The notes under the pieces are model-generated. The model was not told the origin of the DNA. It saw only the letters and a program-made list of their open reading frames with translations, and made no database searches. A program made the position numbers and the translations under genes. This document shows positions 31,871 to 43,311 of a stretch of 64,000 nucleotides of DNA, piece after piece (positions within the stretch are counted from its first letter, which is position 1; the number at the start of each line of letters is the position of its first letter). This DNA is from Plotosus lineatus (Eukaryota; Chordata; Actinopteri; Siluriformes; Plotosidae): positions 364,501 to 428,500 of the forward strand of contig JALRMN010000027.1 in the NCBI GenBank assembly GCA_024760905.1, given 5' to 3'.

Positions 31871-32124
31871 AGATGTAGTTTGAAATATATTTGAGAATGT
31901 TTATGGTTGAACTATAATATTAATATTTATAAGAATCCACCCCCACTGATGCAGATTCATGAATGCAGCGATAGCCATGAACGTCATCTTGCAAGTTAAC
32001 CACACTGTTAAAAATTTAACGGAGGTCCTTAGGTGTGTTAACTTTAACATCAACAGGATAACAGCAGTGTTAAATTTAACGGTCGGTTAACTCTACTGAA
32101 CCAGTGGTTAAAAAATAACAACCA

Positions 32125-32213
32125 GCCCCTGGTCGCTTCACGCTATGGAAACCAGAGATAAGCACTGGCCTGATGAGCCATAAGGCTCGGGTGTAAAAAC
32201 CCAACAGACTTTA

Positions 32214-32279
<66 letters not shown>

Positions 32280-32330
32280 TGTATATATCCTGTATATATA
32301 CTGTATATATACTGTATATATCCTCTCTTC
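32125..32330 (+). repeat. SINE family 2 3' fragment followed by (TA)n
   Basis: 'ggtcgcttcacgctatggaa' to 'gggctcggg'-like 'aaggctcgggtgtaaaaacc' (32,125-32,215), then about 64 bp of TA repeats and degenerate 'ctgtatatat' units. Just upstream, 31,990-32,110 has repeated 'gttaaa(aa)tttaacgg' motifs of unknown origin. Confidence 0.75.
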
Positions 32331-32619
32331 GATGAAGGGGTTTGTGTGCTTCAACGACCCTGAGAGATCTGCTGGCAAGAGCGTAAGCTCCTGGTAGGGC
32401 CACCTATGCCAGACAGGTCAATGGATAGAAGCCAGACTAAGCGTGATCCACTGGCCCTGCAGGTTGGGGGTTGGGCACAGGGCTAACAACTCTGTCCCGG
32501 ACAAAACAAGCACGTTATGGAATCAGCAACAGAGACAAACCAAACTTCAGTGTGGGAGCCTTCCAGGTCTAATGTGACCCGTAAGAATGCTGAGCCAAAA
32601 GGATGTGACCAGGATGAGG

Positions 32620-32935
32620 GAGGACCAAGATCAGGCTAGGACATTGGAATGTGAGGACCATGTATGAAACAGGCAAGCTGACGCAGGTAATTCAACATTC
32701 ATGTCGTAGGAGTGAGTGAGAGCAGATGGAACGGATCTGGGCGGATGAGAACCACCACCGGAGAAACAGTCATCTACTCCAGGAGAGATGACCAGCATCA
32801 TGAAGGAGTTGCCATTATCCTCCAGAAAGGTGTGGAACAATGCCGACTAGAATAGAAGCCCATGAGCAACAGAATGATGAGTGTGACACTGAAGGGCAGG
32901 AACATCAACATCACCATCATCCAGTGTTACGCATT
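32620..32935 (+). pseudogene. Endonuclease fragment of a second RTE-type LINE
   Basis: Plus-strand remnants of an apurinic-type endonuclease in several frames: LGHWNVRTMYETGKLTQV (about 32,638-32,690) and GETVIYSRRDDQHHEGVAII followed by LQKGVE (about 32,760-32,835). It resembles the EN of CFDP2/BovB-like RTE proteins and differs from the RTE family of copies A-D. It ends where Copia-like sequence begins. Confidence 0.6.
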
Positions 32936-34990
32936 GATAGCTGATCAATGATAGCTGACCTCGCTCTCAAAACAAGATGAAGAGACAGTTACAGAATATA
33001 TTATCCAGACTGAGAGGATCGTTACTGCTCTATGAAATGCTGGAAAAACTCTTAGTGATGGGCTGATTGTGGCGATGGCACTGAAAGGGTTACCAGACAG
33101 TTTCAAATCTTTTTCTGTTGTAATAACGCAGAGTGATGCTGAAATTTCTTTTTAAGATTTCAAAGTGAAATTAAGAAGTTTCGAGGAAACAGAGAAAGTT
33201 AGGCCAAAGGAAACAGATGAAGTTTAGAGTGCTGAATTCACGGGAAAGTGCTACAGATGTCAAAGAGTGGGACATGTGGCCCGACAGTGTTCAAGGAAAT
33301 CTGGTAACAGTGAAAGACAGCCTCGCAACTTCTGTAAACATTGCAGAAAACACGGACACACAGAGAAAGTGTGCTGGAAGAAAAACAGAGAATTTAATGA
33401 ATCTACGCCAGTGAAGGCGGTTAATGACGAAGAGGACGCCACAGCTTAGAATTATTTGTTTACATTCAAAGTGGACACAGACACAGAGCCAGTCTACCGT
33501 GTTAATTCTGGGACGAACAGTATTTTGGTTGATTTTGGAGTGACAGCTCACATCATAAATGCCAAATCTATGTTCATGGCTTTTGCCAACACTTTCAAGC
33601 CAAATGAACACTTCATCGAACTTGCGGATGGACGACGTTCAAGTGGAATAGTCCAGGGTAGAGAGAATGCCACTGTTACTTGGTGTGATTCCACAGGACA
33701 GCGTGTGGAGGCTACGCCTTGTATATCCCATCATTTTCACACAATACTTTCTCTGTGAGAGCTGCGACAGAGAAGGGCGTGGCAATGACGTTTGGACGGA
33801 AAAGTTTGCACATGACTACGGCACATGGTACAAGATTCAACACTGAAGAAAGGCAGACTCTATTTCTTTGATTGTGATGATAAAGACTCTGTAAATGGTG
33901 TTGGAGCCTGTGATATCTATACATGGCATAGGGTGCTAGGACACTGTAATCAGAACGATGTTGGGAAACTTGAGAAAGTTGTCAGGCATGAAGATTACTG
34001 ATAGAGACAGGTTTAAGTGAGACTTGTATAGAAGCAAAGCAAACTTTGACAAAAACAGAGAAAGCTGTAGTAGATCTGATTGTCCATTACACTTAGTGTA
34101 CACTGATGTAGCAGATCCGATAACTCCTACAGCTCGAGAAGGTTTTAAGTCTGCTATCACCTTCACTGATTCCTATTCTAGTCTGAGATTCGTTTACTTT
34201 CTGAAAGCAAAAAGTGATGCCGCTAAAGCTTTGAAAAAGTTTCCCGCAGATTCTGCTCCCTGTGGTAGAGTGTTGACTCTCAGGAGTGACAATGGTACGG
34301 AGTTTTCTTGTAAAGAGTTTCAGGATATTTTGATTGAAAACAATATCTGTCATGAGAAAACTGCCCCCTATTCCCCACATCAGAACAGTGTAGCTGAACG
34401 AGGTTGGCATACTTTGTTTGAAATGGCGAGGTGTATGTTAGTGGAGTCAAAATTGCCAAAAGACTTCTGTCGACATTAGGAATAGATGTTCCAGCCAGCA
34501 AAGTGGTCAGACACCTTTCTACTTGTTCACTGGGAAACAACCAAATGTTAGCAACATGCATATTTTTGGTTCAAAGTGTTTCGTGTATGATAACAGACCA
34601 AAACAGAAACTAGATCCTCCTCGCAAAAAGGGTATCTTTGTAGGGTATGACGAGGGAAGTCCAGCATACTGTGTGTATTTTCCCGAGACAAAGACAGTTA
34701 AGAGTTCTCGGATGACAGACTTGTGACTATCTTGAAGTCCGATCCACTGATAGACAGTGAGGATGAATCTGTAGTCGGTGATAAGGTTCATAATGAGTTC
34801 CATGATGACACAGGTGGTGATGTTCATCATGACGTAGCTGATACCAAGACAAAAGGTGATGGTAACGACGAGGACGATGACAAAGGACATGGTAAACCTC
34901 GGAGAAAGACAAAACTACCTAAACGCTTTGATGAGTCCCGCCATTGAACCAGAGCAGCATGGCTTCATTATGTCTGATGAATATTAAAGA
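32935..34990 (+). mobile_element. Ty1/Copia LTR retrotransposon relic
   Basis: Gag-to-integrase order of a Copia element in decayed frames. The gag C-terminus has two zinc knuckles, CYRCQRVGHVARQC and CKHCRKHGHTEKVC (33,245-33,375). A protease-like VDFGVTAHI follows (33,527-33,553), with the expected active-site Ser replaced by Phe. The pre-integrase motif is HRVLGHCN (about 33,925-33,948), and the integrase core carries YTDVADP, LRSDNGTEF and HQNSVAERGW (34,100-34,400). After it come IFVGYDEG and an acidic linker. No LTRs and no RT-RNase H were seen; many stops and frameshifts. Confidence 0.8.
34024..34479 (+). pseudogene. Copia integrase core (longest surviving frame)
   Basis: 151 codons containing the three catalytic positions of the DDE integrase: Asp in VYTDVADP, Asp in LRSDNGTEF and Glu in NSVAERGWHTL, with spacing normal for the family. 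Integrase inserts the cDNA into host DNA. The frame is closed by a stop before the C-terminal GKQPNVSNMHIFGSKCFVYD segment, which continues in another frame at 34,523-34,726. Fish genomes usually carry few Copia elements. Confidence 0.75.
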
Positions 34991-35079
34991 TATTGACCAT
35001 TTACGATCAAAGTCGAAATAGTTGAACAAGAACCATCACTGACTTTTGACAAGAGTAGACTGCATAGCCTTCAGGGTGT

Positions 35080-35317
35080 TTCTGCCCTGTGATGGCCTGG
35101 CGAACTGTTCAGGGTGTACTCTGCCCTCACCCAGAGTAAGATGAACTAATCCATGCCATGAATCCCATTGTCTCTCGAGACAGAAGGATGCCAACAGCTA
35201 ATCCATCCCACTGTAATGAGATACTCAGTGTTAATCACCCCGCCCTTCAGAGCTGATGAGGATTTTAATTTATGGACGACTTGTGTATTTTACAGTGTGA
35301 TGTGTTAATATTTTGTT
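35080..35317 (+). repeat. Dispersed repeat fragment, partner of 1-201
   Basis: 'ccctgtgatggcctggcgaa' then 'ctctgccctcacccagagta', matching the first 201 bases of the window from 35,117 on. Confidence 0.7.
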
Positions 35318-35493
35318 ATTTTTATATATTCTTGCACCGCACTGTCCTGCACTGTCTCATCTATATCATCATTTATCTTCATTCACAGAACTGCCTAATC
35401 CCACCATGGTCTTGAGGAGGCTGAGCCCATCTCAGTCATCTCTGGGTAAAGGCAAATTAGACCCTGACCAGCTAACCAGAGCGTGGCAGGACC

Positions 35494-35566
<73 letters not shown>
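35494..35566 (+). repeat. (CA)n microsatellite
   Basis: About 70 bp of CA repeats, followed at 35,590-35,705 by an antisense remnant of the tRNA-like dispersed repeat ('ggactcgaacccaggacc'). Confidence 0.92.
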
Positions 35567-35568
<2 letters not shown>

Positions 35569-35719
35569 CAGTGCGATTTGGAACAGCCAGTCAGGTGAAT
35601 GAAGATGTCTGTCCTCTGTGGGACCCATGCAGGTGTGGCGAGAACATCCAAACTCCACACAGAAAAGTCTGAGCCTGGGACTCGAACCCAGGACCTTTTT
35701 TGTAGTGAAACACATGTGT

Positions 35720-37307
35720 TTTATTCAGCTCGAAAGGGGAATAAAGGGGAATACGGGTTTGAAAACAGTTGATGAAACATTTCTACTGAGAGAGGCAGGA
35801 ATGAGGACAGGAGATAAAATATTCTATACAGTTTTACATTCAGTAAAATTTGAAATAATATAAACCATCATTGTTTTAAATTTAATTTATTTGTACCACA
35901 CTCAACTCAGTACAGACAAAAAGTACCAACTTCTAACAGTATAAACAAGAACAACAACAACAAACCCAACGACCATCAAATAAAAACCCAAAAAACTAAA
36001 CCACTGCAAAAATAAATATTTGAGAAAATTTAATGAACTAGAAGTAAACAGGATTTTTATAATTTGCAACAGAACAAGAAAAATCTGAATGTGATTCATT
36101 TACTGTACACACCTGATTATATTCTAATAAAAATAATAGTATCACAGTATGAAACCCCGAGATTTTCAGGAAACAGATTAAAATAATTGAAAGTTATCTG
36201 ACAAGAGAAATAAATGTTCATTATATTAATAAAAATAAAACTTCTGATATGAAACCCACTAATAGCACCGAAGTCACATGATCACCAATTACTGCCTCAC
36301 CCTGATTTTTAGCTCATGAGCTGCTCAGATGTTCTGATGGATTATTCGTGTGTCGTTCATATACAGGGACGTGAGAAACAATCAACAGGTGACGTCTGCT
36401 GCTGTTGCACAGCGTGACGAGCAGAAACTGATTTTTTTTAAAGAAAGATGTCCAGATGTGTTAAAAAGATGCAGCCAGCCGCAGGTCATGTAAACGCTGT
36501 GCTCCCAGAAACAATGTCGTGATCCTACAGCTTCCTGCAGCACTCCAGCTGTTGACTGCTGTCGATCATCAACATCTGGTGTTTCTTCCTCCAGTTTATT
36601 TTAAAGAATGGAGCAATTTATTGATGGAGTTCATCAGTGCAACTTAAATTCACATCCTGATCCATTTTCCTGCTCAGAATTTAAAAGTCCAGTCACATTC
36701 ACTTCTTAATGATCTGTGTAAAAATAAATATATGATAATCAATCAAAAGTAACACTTATATAATAACGACAGTAATTTTCACTACTGAAGGATCAATATT
36801 TTATTTTACACTTGAGCTACAAGTTTAATTAAAGCTGAGCATAAAGTTTCTAATTATCACAAATCCAAACATTATTTAGAAAATATGAAGAATATTTTAT
36901 GAGACAGAATCCAGGAAGTGATTTATAAATGTAAATACATCAATCAAATCATGTGACTCTGGATTTAAAAGCGTCTGACAGTCGAGCTCACAGCGACCTC
37001 GTGTATCTTTCCTCATTATAATAGAGAGGAAGTTCAGTCTCAGGGAGAAGAAGAAGAAAAACACGTCTGTAGGGAACTGAAGTGGTTTCGGTGTCAGTTT
37101 GATGGTTTTCCTTTCTGCACACACAGCTTTTACCCTTCAGTGTGGAAGGAGAATGAAATTCACCATTTAAAGTGTTTGGAAGGAGCAGGGAGACTCCGTG
37201 GCTTTCTATGGATTGTATTACACACCAGAAGAAGAAACTGCGGGTATGACTGTATATCGTGGACAGAAATATGTCTAGGGTCCCATTCTGTATAAAACAT
37301 TAAACAG

Positions 37308-37310
<3 letters not shown>
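35720..37310. other. AT-rich non-coding stretch, possible 3' flank of MHC copy 2
   Basis: No frame with coding character on either strand. It lies downstream (minus-strand sense) of the MHC cytoplasmic exon and contains minus-strand AATAAA-type signals (plus-strand 'tttatt', for example near 36,596), so part could be 3' UTR. This is inference only. Confidence 0.35.
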
Positions 37311-37552
<242 letters not shown>

Positions 37553-38286
37553 GAGAAGTGGCTGGTTAATGATGGCGACTAAATGTTTTGCTCTGAGAAA
37601 AGCCAACAATAGATTTCATAGAAAAATAAAAATGAGGTGCACAACGGCATGATGTAAATAAGATTCTATAAAAGTTTTTGGAAAAGTTGACTGGTTGAGG
37701 ATTAAAACTAAATGTGATTCTGGATGAGGGACGATGACGAGAACACGGCTGATGCAGATGATGAAAGTCGACACATAACACTCCCAGCAATTAATGAAGA
37801 AAACCTGAGACTTTTCCCTGAATTTGTTCCCAGCATGTGTGCAGTCGGGATTGTTTTGGCTTGAAGATGCGACACAGAGCTGCAGGGTGTTGACGCCCTT
37901 TTGCTAGAAATGTCCTTTATGTCCGACGTGCTGATCAAGACTCTCCAATTCTGTTTAATACATCGATCCAGGAGCATAAACAGTTATCATATAATTCAGG
38001 TGGAGCCTCCGAATAAACAAAGAAGGAACAAAGGGATGGAAGTGAAGATACTTTACACATTTGTGCTGATGGAAACCCTAGAGTGTGACTTTAATTGTAC
38101 ACTGGTGCTGAGCGAATGCAGAATGAAGGGGAGGGTTCAGTGAGAGTAATGGGATAAAGTACAGGAGACTGAACACTGAGACTGAGCGACTCCCACATCA
38201 ATTATACACCAAATACATCTGAACACACTTCACAATCTGCCTCGAACCATTCGTACCAGAAATCCTGCACAGGAAACCAGTCCTGA

Positions 38287-38354
38287 TCAATCAGAGTCAC
38301 TTCCTGGTTGTTGATTGAGTGGCTCGAATTCAGTGCCTGGAACAGGTGCAGGAT
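38287..38354 (-). pseudogene. MHC class I cytoplasmic-tail exon (copy 2)
   Basis: Minus-strand exon after acceptor ctgagtttcag. The phase-1 entry joined to the transmembrane exon gives NAD, then PAPVPGTEFEPLNQQPGSDS, one further D, and a TGA at 38,289-38,287. The length (21 codons) and acidic Ser-rich end suit a class I tail. It follows the transmembrane exon in the right order and phase, which is the main support. The exon itself has no lesion. Confidence 0.62.
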
Positions 38355-38603
38355 CTGAAACTCAGATTTTACAGAATCAGAAAGTTATGAAAGAAACTGA
38401 GGTTTATATGTAATTATCATAAAAATGAAGTTTAACTGAATATAAATTCTGAGTTGAGATCAGTGTTTATACTGATTGCACTGGAAACATTTTCAATTTA
38501 ATATCAATATTAAAATTTAGTTATTAATTTAGTTTAGTTTAATTTTATCCACATTACGGGAAATTACTTCATTTTTATTTATTTACTGCTGTATCTTCCT
38601 CAC

Positions 38604-38840
38604 CAGCGTTCATCCTCCTCTTCTTCTTCTTCATCAGGATCACACCACCAACAACAATCATTCCAACAGCAATCACTCCGGCAACAATGCCAGCAATTTT
38701 CCCTCCACTTAACCTTCCATCTTATCCTCCATCTGATCCTCCATCTGATCCTCCATCTGATCCTCCTTCTGATCCTCCATCTGATCCTCCATCTGATCCT
38801 CCATCTGATCTGCCCCTGGATGTTCCATCCGATCCTGCAC
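38604..38840 (-). pseudogene. MHC class I stalk/transmembrane exon with SDGG repeats and a stop (copy 2)
   Basis: 237-bp minus-strand exon between acceptor cttcacag and donor gtgagg. It encodes GAGSDGTSRGR, then seven 12-bp units SDGG (one SEGG), then DGRLSGGK, a transmembrane helix IAGIVAGVIAVGMIVVGGVI and a basic stop-transfer LMKKKKRRMNA. The eighth unit begins with TAA instead of TCA, so the frame terminates just before the membrane anchor. This segment normally tethers the class I heavy chain to the membrane. Confidence 0.82.
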
Positions 38841-38960
38841 CTGTGAAGTGAGTACAGAGTGTTGATGATGTTCTGCAGTAATGAATCACTTTCACTCTGT
38901 AAATCTGGAGTTTTACAGGAAAGTGTTTCTCCGACCTCTCAGGATTCGGCGCTCGCTCAC

Positions 38961-39232
38961 AGGCAGCACTAACTCCTCCCACAAGCTGCTGTGCTGAATC
39001 ACGCAGGTGTAGTTGTGTTTCTACAGATCCTCAGCTGGGACTTTCAGAATACTTCTCTTCTGGAAGGTTCCGTCCTGGTTGGGTAACGTGTCTGAGGATG
39101 TGGAGTTCAGAGACACGTCCCCGCCGTCCTTCTGCCAGGTGATATTCACTGATTTGGGAAAGAAACCTGTAGCATGGCACACCAGCTCTGGAGAAGACGA
39201 GTGTTTCTGGAACAGTGACGTCTCAGGAGGAA
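38961..39232 (-). pseudogene. MHC class I alpha-3 exon with in-frame TAG (copy 2)
   Basis: Minus-strand exon starting after acceptor ctctgcag (phase 1). It encodes the immunoglobulin C1-set alpha-3 domain that contacts beta-2-microglobulin and CD8: PPETSLFQKHSSSPELVCHA, TGFFPKSVNITW, DGTFQKRSILKVP, HNYTCVIQH. Both disulfide cysteines (VCHATG, YTCVIQH) are present. A TAG at 39,023-39,021 replaces the codon after EDL, where class I proteins usually have Trp. The likeliest donor (gtgagc after CTGCCT) gives 272 bp and leaves phase 0 rather than the expected phase 1, a further sign of decay. Confidence 0.87.
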
Positions 39233-39239
39233 CTGCAGA

Positions 39240-41440
39240 GACACACAGAGAGATCGATATTAAACTCTCAGATGGGATTAATTTATATAATATTATTAGA
39301 GATGCACTGATTCCACTTTGTTACAAACTGATGCGAGTATTTTTATCTGTGTTGTTGGAGACCGAGTACTGAAGGAAATATTTCAGATTGGGTTTCCATG
39401 AAAGTGGAATTAATTGGGAGGCACTTTTTATTTTCTCCTCTGCAAATAAAATAAACAGAAGGCGATTTCATCAAAAATAAACAGAATTTAAGACTTCAAC
39501 AAAAAATTCTTCAAAAAGGCCACGACATCACAGACAAAATAAAACCAGATAAGGCCGGAGTAAAAATAAATAAATCCTGGTTTCTTTTATAAACACACAC
39601 TCATACAAGTGCATTTCAATAGTTTAAAACATATTTTATTTATTTTATTTATTTCAATAATTCAGTTCAAAAGGTGAAACTATATATTATATAGATTCAT
39701 TACACAGAGACTGATACATTTAAAATGTTTATTTATTCTAAATTTGTTGATTATAATTGGCAGTTGATGAAAATTAGAGTTGATGAAAATTAAATATACA
39801 TACGACCAATAAAAATGAATGATGAGCACAGAGTTTTGTTTTTTTTTTTAAACACAGTTGGACGATTTAAAGAGCTGGCGCTCTCTTTGTCAGAAACTCA
39901 GGCACCTTTCCGGGTGAACATATCACAGAGTGGTTGCCGAGCCCACTTTTCCATCACTTATAACAATCTCTTCTCATATAACCAATCATCAAACTTTCAA
40001 TAAAACAACTTTCAATAAAATAAGAAGTCTTTTACAACTGGATGAGGAAAAGCAGGTAATTTTTATTGAGCAATCCACCCAACATGCATTCCTGGGGAGA
40101 GGCAGCTGAATCTGAAAATCTATTGAAAATATCATGGATTATGGACTTTTTGTGCCTTTATGGCGCCTCCTCTTTTGATCTGATCGTATCAACCCATTTT
40201 CCATTCATTTCTACCTTCAAGTTAATTTTAGTTCAGGTTACCTAACTTTTTTTTTTTACATATATTCTTATGTCCCGATATCTCACAGTCACTCTTGATT
40301 ACCGCCCTAATTTTGACATCATCTGCCCCTAATTACGCCAGTTCTTTTCATCAATTATTTATAGATCAAGGTGTGAAGGTATCATGAAAAAAAAAAAGAT
40401 TATTTCAGTGGCTACTTCCTTGTTTGACTTCATATGAAAATATTCACACTGCTCAGCACAATAATGTGTAAATACCTTTTTCTCTTTTCTTTTCCTGAGT
40501 AAATATTTTCAATCTTCTAATGACTTTCGGGATTAAAAGGTCTGTAGGAAGTCTCAGTAGATAAATAGATCATGATATCATTCCATCGTGTTCCTCTATC
40601 ATCAGTGGACCAGCGTTTATTTATGTTGTTTCTCGGTGCTTGTTTCAGTCAGAAGTTTTTCATGTGTTGCATTTTACGTGATTTCAAGCGAAGCGTCACA
40701 TATTAAGATTAAATTCTCACAGGTCACGCACCTGCTGTTCTCAATTCATTTCTTTGTTTTCTTTGTTTTAACCTCAACCACACCGTCGTTTCAAGAAACC
40801 AAATGGTGCACTTCAACGTTATCAGGACTTCCAGCTTACAGTCCTGGCCCTGGAACCTGCTCCATTTTTGGAACATTTGTCAGGAGGTTCTATTCCCGAG
40901 GATCCTTATCTCACACACTACATTGCATGTGATGTCACGCGCCATGAACGAGGCTCCCAGTCTCAACCTGAAACTCATGACTCAGGTTTGCACTGTAACC
41001 CTCTCTCTTTCTTCATGCTTATTTTCTCTCACCATTGACCAGTGTACCAGACAGAAGATGTCCCAGCTGATGATGGGTTTAATTCCTCTGATCCTTCTCC
41101 TGTTTATTTGCCGCATTCACCCGACCTAAACCTCATCACCCTTTCTTCAGCTGACTACTCTTTTCCAAACTCCACAAACGATTACACACCAACATCCTCA
41201 TCGACCCCACAGGTATTTTGATTCCAGAGATTCTTTTGGAGCGGCAATGTATGCGCCAACACAGTTTAATTTCCCGAGGCCAAATGATCCCTGATTTGCA
41301 GCATTGTTTAATAAATGAGCTCTTTTCTTTGTTTATCCTCTCAGCGTTGTTCTTTTGAACCGGTACATACCCTACATAAACTACTCATTCATCAAGTACC
41401 CGAATTTCTGATCTTAATATCAACAATTTTCAATATCACA
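39240..41440. other. Intron between alpha-2 and alpha-3 (copy 2), mostly AT-rich
   Basis: Contains no recognisable gene at 39,240-40,580. From about 40,780 to 41,280 the plus strand has coding-like pieces with a possible 56-bp GT-AG intron (40,985-41,040): LQRYQDFQLTVLALEPAPFL, EDPYLTHYIACDVTRHERGS, then YQTEDVPADDGFNSSDPSPV. I do not recognise this protein and cannot exclude chance. Confidence 0.3.
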
Positions 41441-41442
41441 CA

Positions 41443-42400
41443 TTAATTATTGAGTTGATATAATTGATTTTTCGATGCCTTCACATAAATTACTGTAACA
41501 ATGTGACATGACATGGAGATAATCAGTCTGCGTAACTGCTGACGTGAGATATGAAGCTCAGGTTTCTCTGACAGCGGCCTTCTGCTTTTCTGCATTGCTG
41601 GGTCTGGTGTCTCATTTTTTTTCTTTACAGTACCACACAGATTCTCTCTGGGGTTTAGGTCAGGTGAGTTCTCTGGCCAGTCAACTTCAGGGATACCGTG
41701 GTCTTTAAACCAGGAATTGGTACTTTTGGTGGTGTGGGCAGGTACCAAGTTCTGCAGGAAAATGAAATCAGCATCTCCATATCCTGGTCAGCAATGGGAA
41801 GCATGAAGTGCTCCGGAATTTCCTGGTAGATGACAGTGCTGACCTTGTACATGAGAAAACCCAGTGAACCAACACCAGCAGATCACATGGGTCTAAAACC
41901 ACCACTGACTGGGGAAACTTTAGACTGGATCTCAAATAGCTTGGGATTCAGTACCTCTCGTCTCTTCCTCCAGAATCTGGGACATTGAGTTCCAAAAGAA
42001 ATGCAAAATTTACTTTAATCTGAAATAAGAACTGAGGTCTTTTGCCCTTAGCCTGGTAAAGCCGCCTCTGACATTGTCTCTGGTTCAAAAGTTGCTTGAA
42101 GTGATATTGTCTCTGGTTCGAAAGTGGCTTTTATCTCTGATGTTTGTGCAACTTTTTCCACAACAGTTTTTATTCCATTCAACTTTCCATTACTGTGCTC
42201 AGATACAGAACTCTGTGAACATGCAGCTTCTTTAGCAATGACCTTTTGTGACTTGCCCTCCATGTGCCAGGTGTCAATGATCCGTCTTCTATGATCTATC
42301 TTCTGAATGACTGTCAATCATCCCGATGATTGTGTGATTCACTGATCCAGACTGACAGATCCTTTGGCGGCCCAATAAACCTTTGCAGGTATTTGGGGTT
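41443..42400 (-). pseudogene. Tc1/mariner-type transposase relic, block 2
   Basis: Minus strand. The N-terminal HTH region (42,048-42,317: VIQKIDHRRRIIDTWHMEGK, KVIAKEAACSQSSVS) is followed by decayed middle sequence and the C-terminal catalytic region (41,443-41,852) with VSTVIYQEIPEHFMLPIADQ, PAHTTKSTNSWFKDHG and DWPENSPDLNPRENL. Tc1 transposases use a DDE triad; the Glu region (NPxENL) is recognisable. Frameshifts near 41,740 and 41,860 and a partial internal duplication at about 42,080-42,130 inactivate it. No terminal inverted repeats were located. Confidence 0.82.
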
Positions 42401-42645
42401 AAATATCTGATTTGAGTGTGACATCGTGAGTCTCCAATACTGAACTTTCACACAATATTTAAATTTTCTAAGGTATTGGATTTTTGGTTTTGGGTTTCCT
42501 GCATATTATAATTATAAAAATTAAAGGAAATAAATATTTGAAACAGATCAGTCAAGTCAATGTGTACTCGAGATTCAGTTTTTAACTGAATTACTGAAAT
42601 AAATCAACTTTTGAATGATACTGTTATTTATTGAGACACAGTATG

Positions 42646-42650
<5 letters not shown>

Positions 42651-42706
<56 letters not shown>
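42651..42706 (+). repeat. (GA)n microsatellite
   Basis: Pure GA tract, counterpart of 6,783-6,862. Confidence 0.95.
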
Positions 42707-42710
<4 letters not shown>

Positions 42711-43311
42711 GGTGGTGAAGACCAAAATATTTTAAAGCTAAATGGAGATAAAATGACTGAAGATAAACAATCCAGTCGAGATGATCAGTCTAAACATGCA
42801 CATTTCACATGGATTAAACTCTGAAAATTGAACATCTGTTTCTAGAAAAGCAGAAATCTTTAGAAAACAGAACCATTTCAAACAGAACTAAACCACCTCA
42901 CAATCACAATCACACCTTCTAACAGCCAATCACCTTGCGTGTTGATTTTACCTGGTCTGAGGTGTTTCTCAGGTTTTGAGTGGTTTAAAAAATAAATAGA
43001 TGCAGCAGTAATTTCCGGGTGTCGGAGCTGATGAGAAATCTGGAAATATTGATCCAGCCTGAAGGAAATGAAATGCACGACATAGTGATCACAGCCGAGT
43101 TAACCAAACCTGAGCAGCACTATTACTCAGTTGGTGCATTTTAATTAACAACCCAAAGTGGCTGGTTCTCCATCGCAATAAAGTGGGGAAGAGTCTCTGT
43201 TATTTTTCTGGCCTGTGAGTGGTCTTTGTACATTTTATATTGCGTTTATGTTGGTTGCTGCAGTCTTGCCCCAGCATGAGTGAAGTCTGTGTACATAGTG
43301 AGTCTTCAGAT

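Noticed and set aside
31990..32110. Repeated 'gttaaaaatttaacgg' motifs starting with CACTGTTAAAAA, CACTA-like
   Set aside because: Only one possible end was seen, with no inverted partner or duplication.
36897..37124. 75-codon minus-strand frame in the MHC copy 2 flank
   Set aside because: No motif, no splice context, and a composition explained by local poly-purine sequence.
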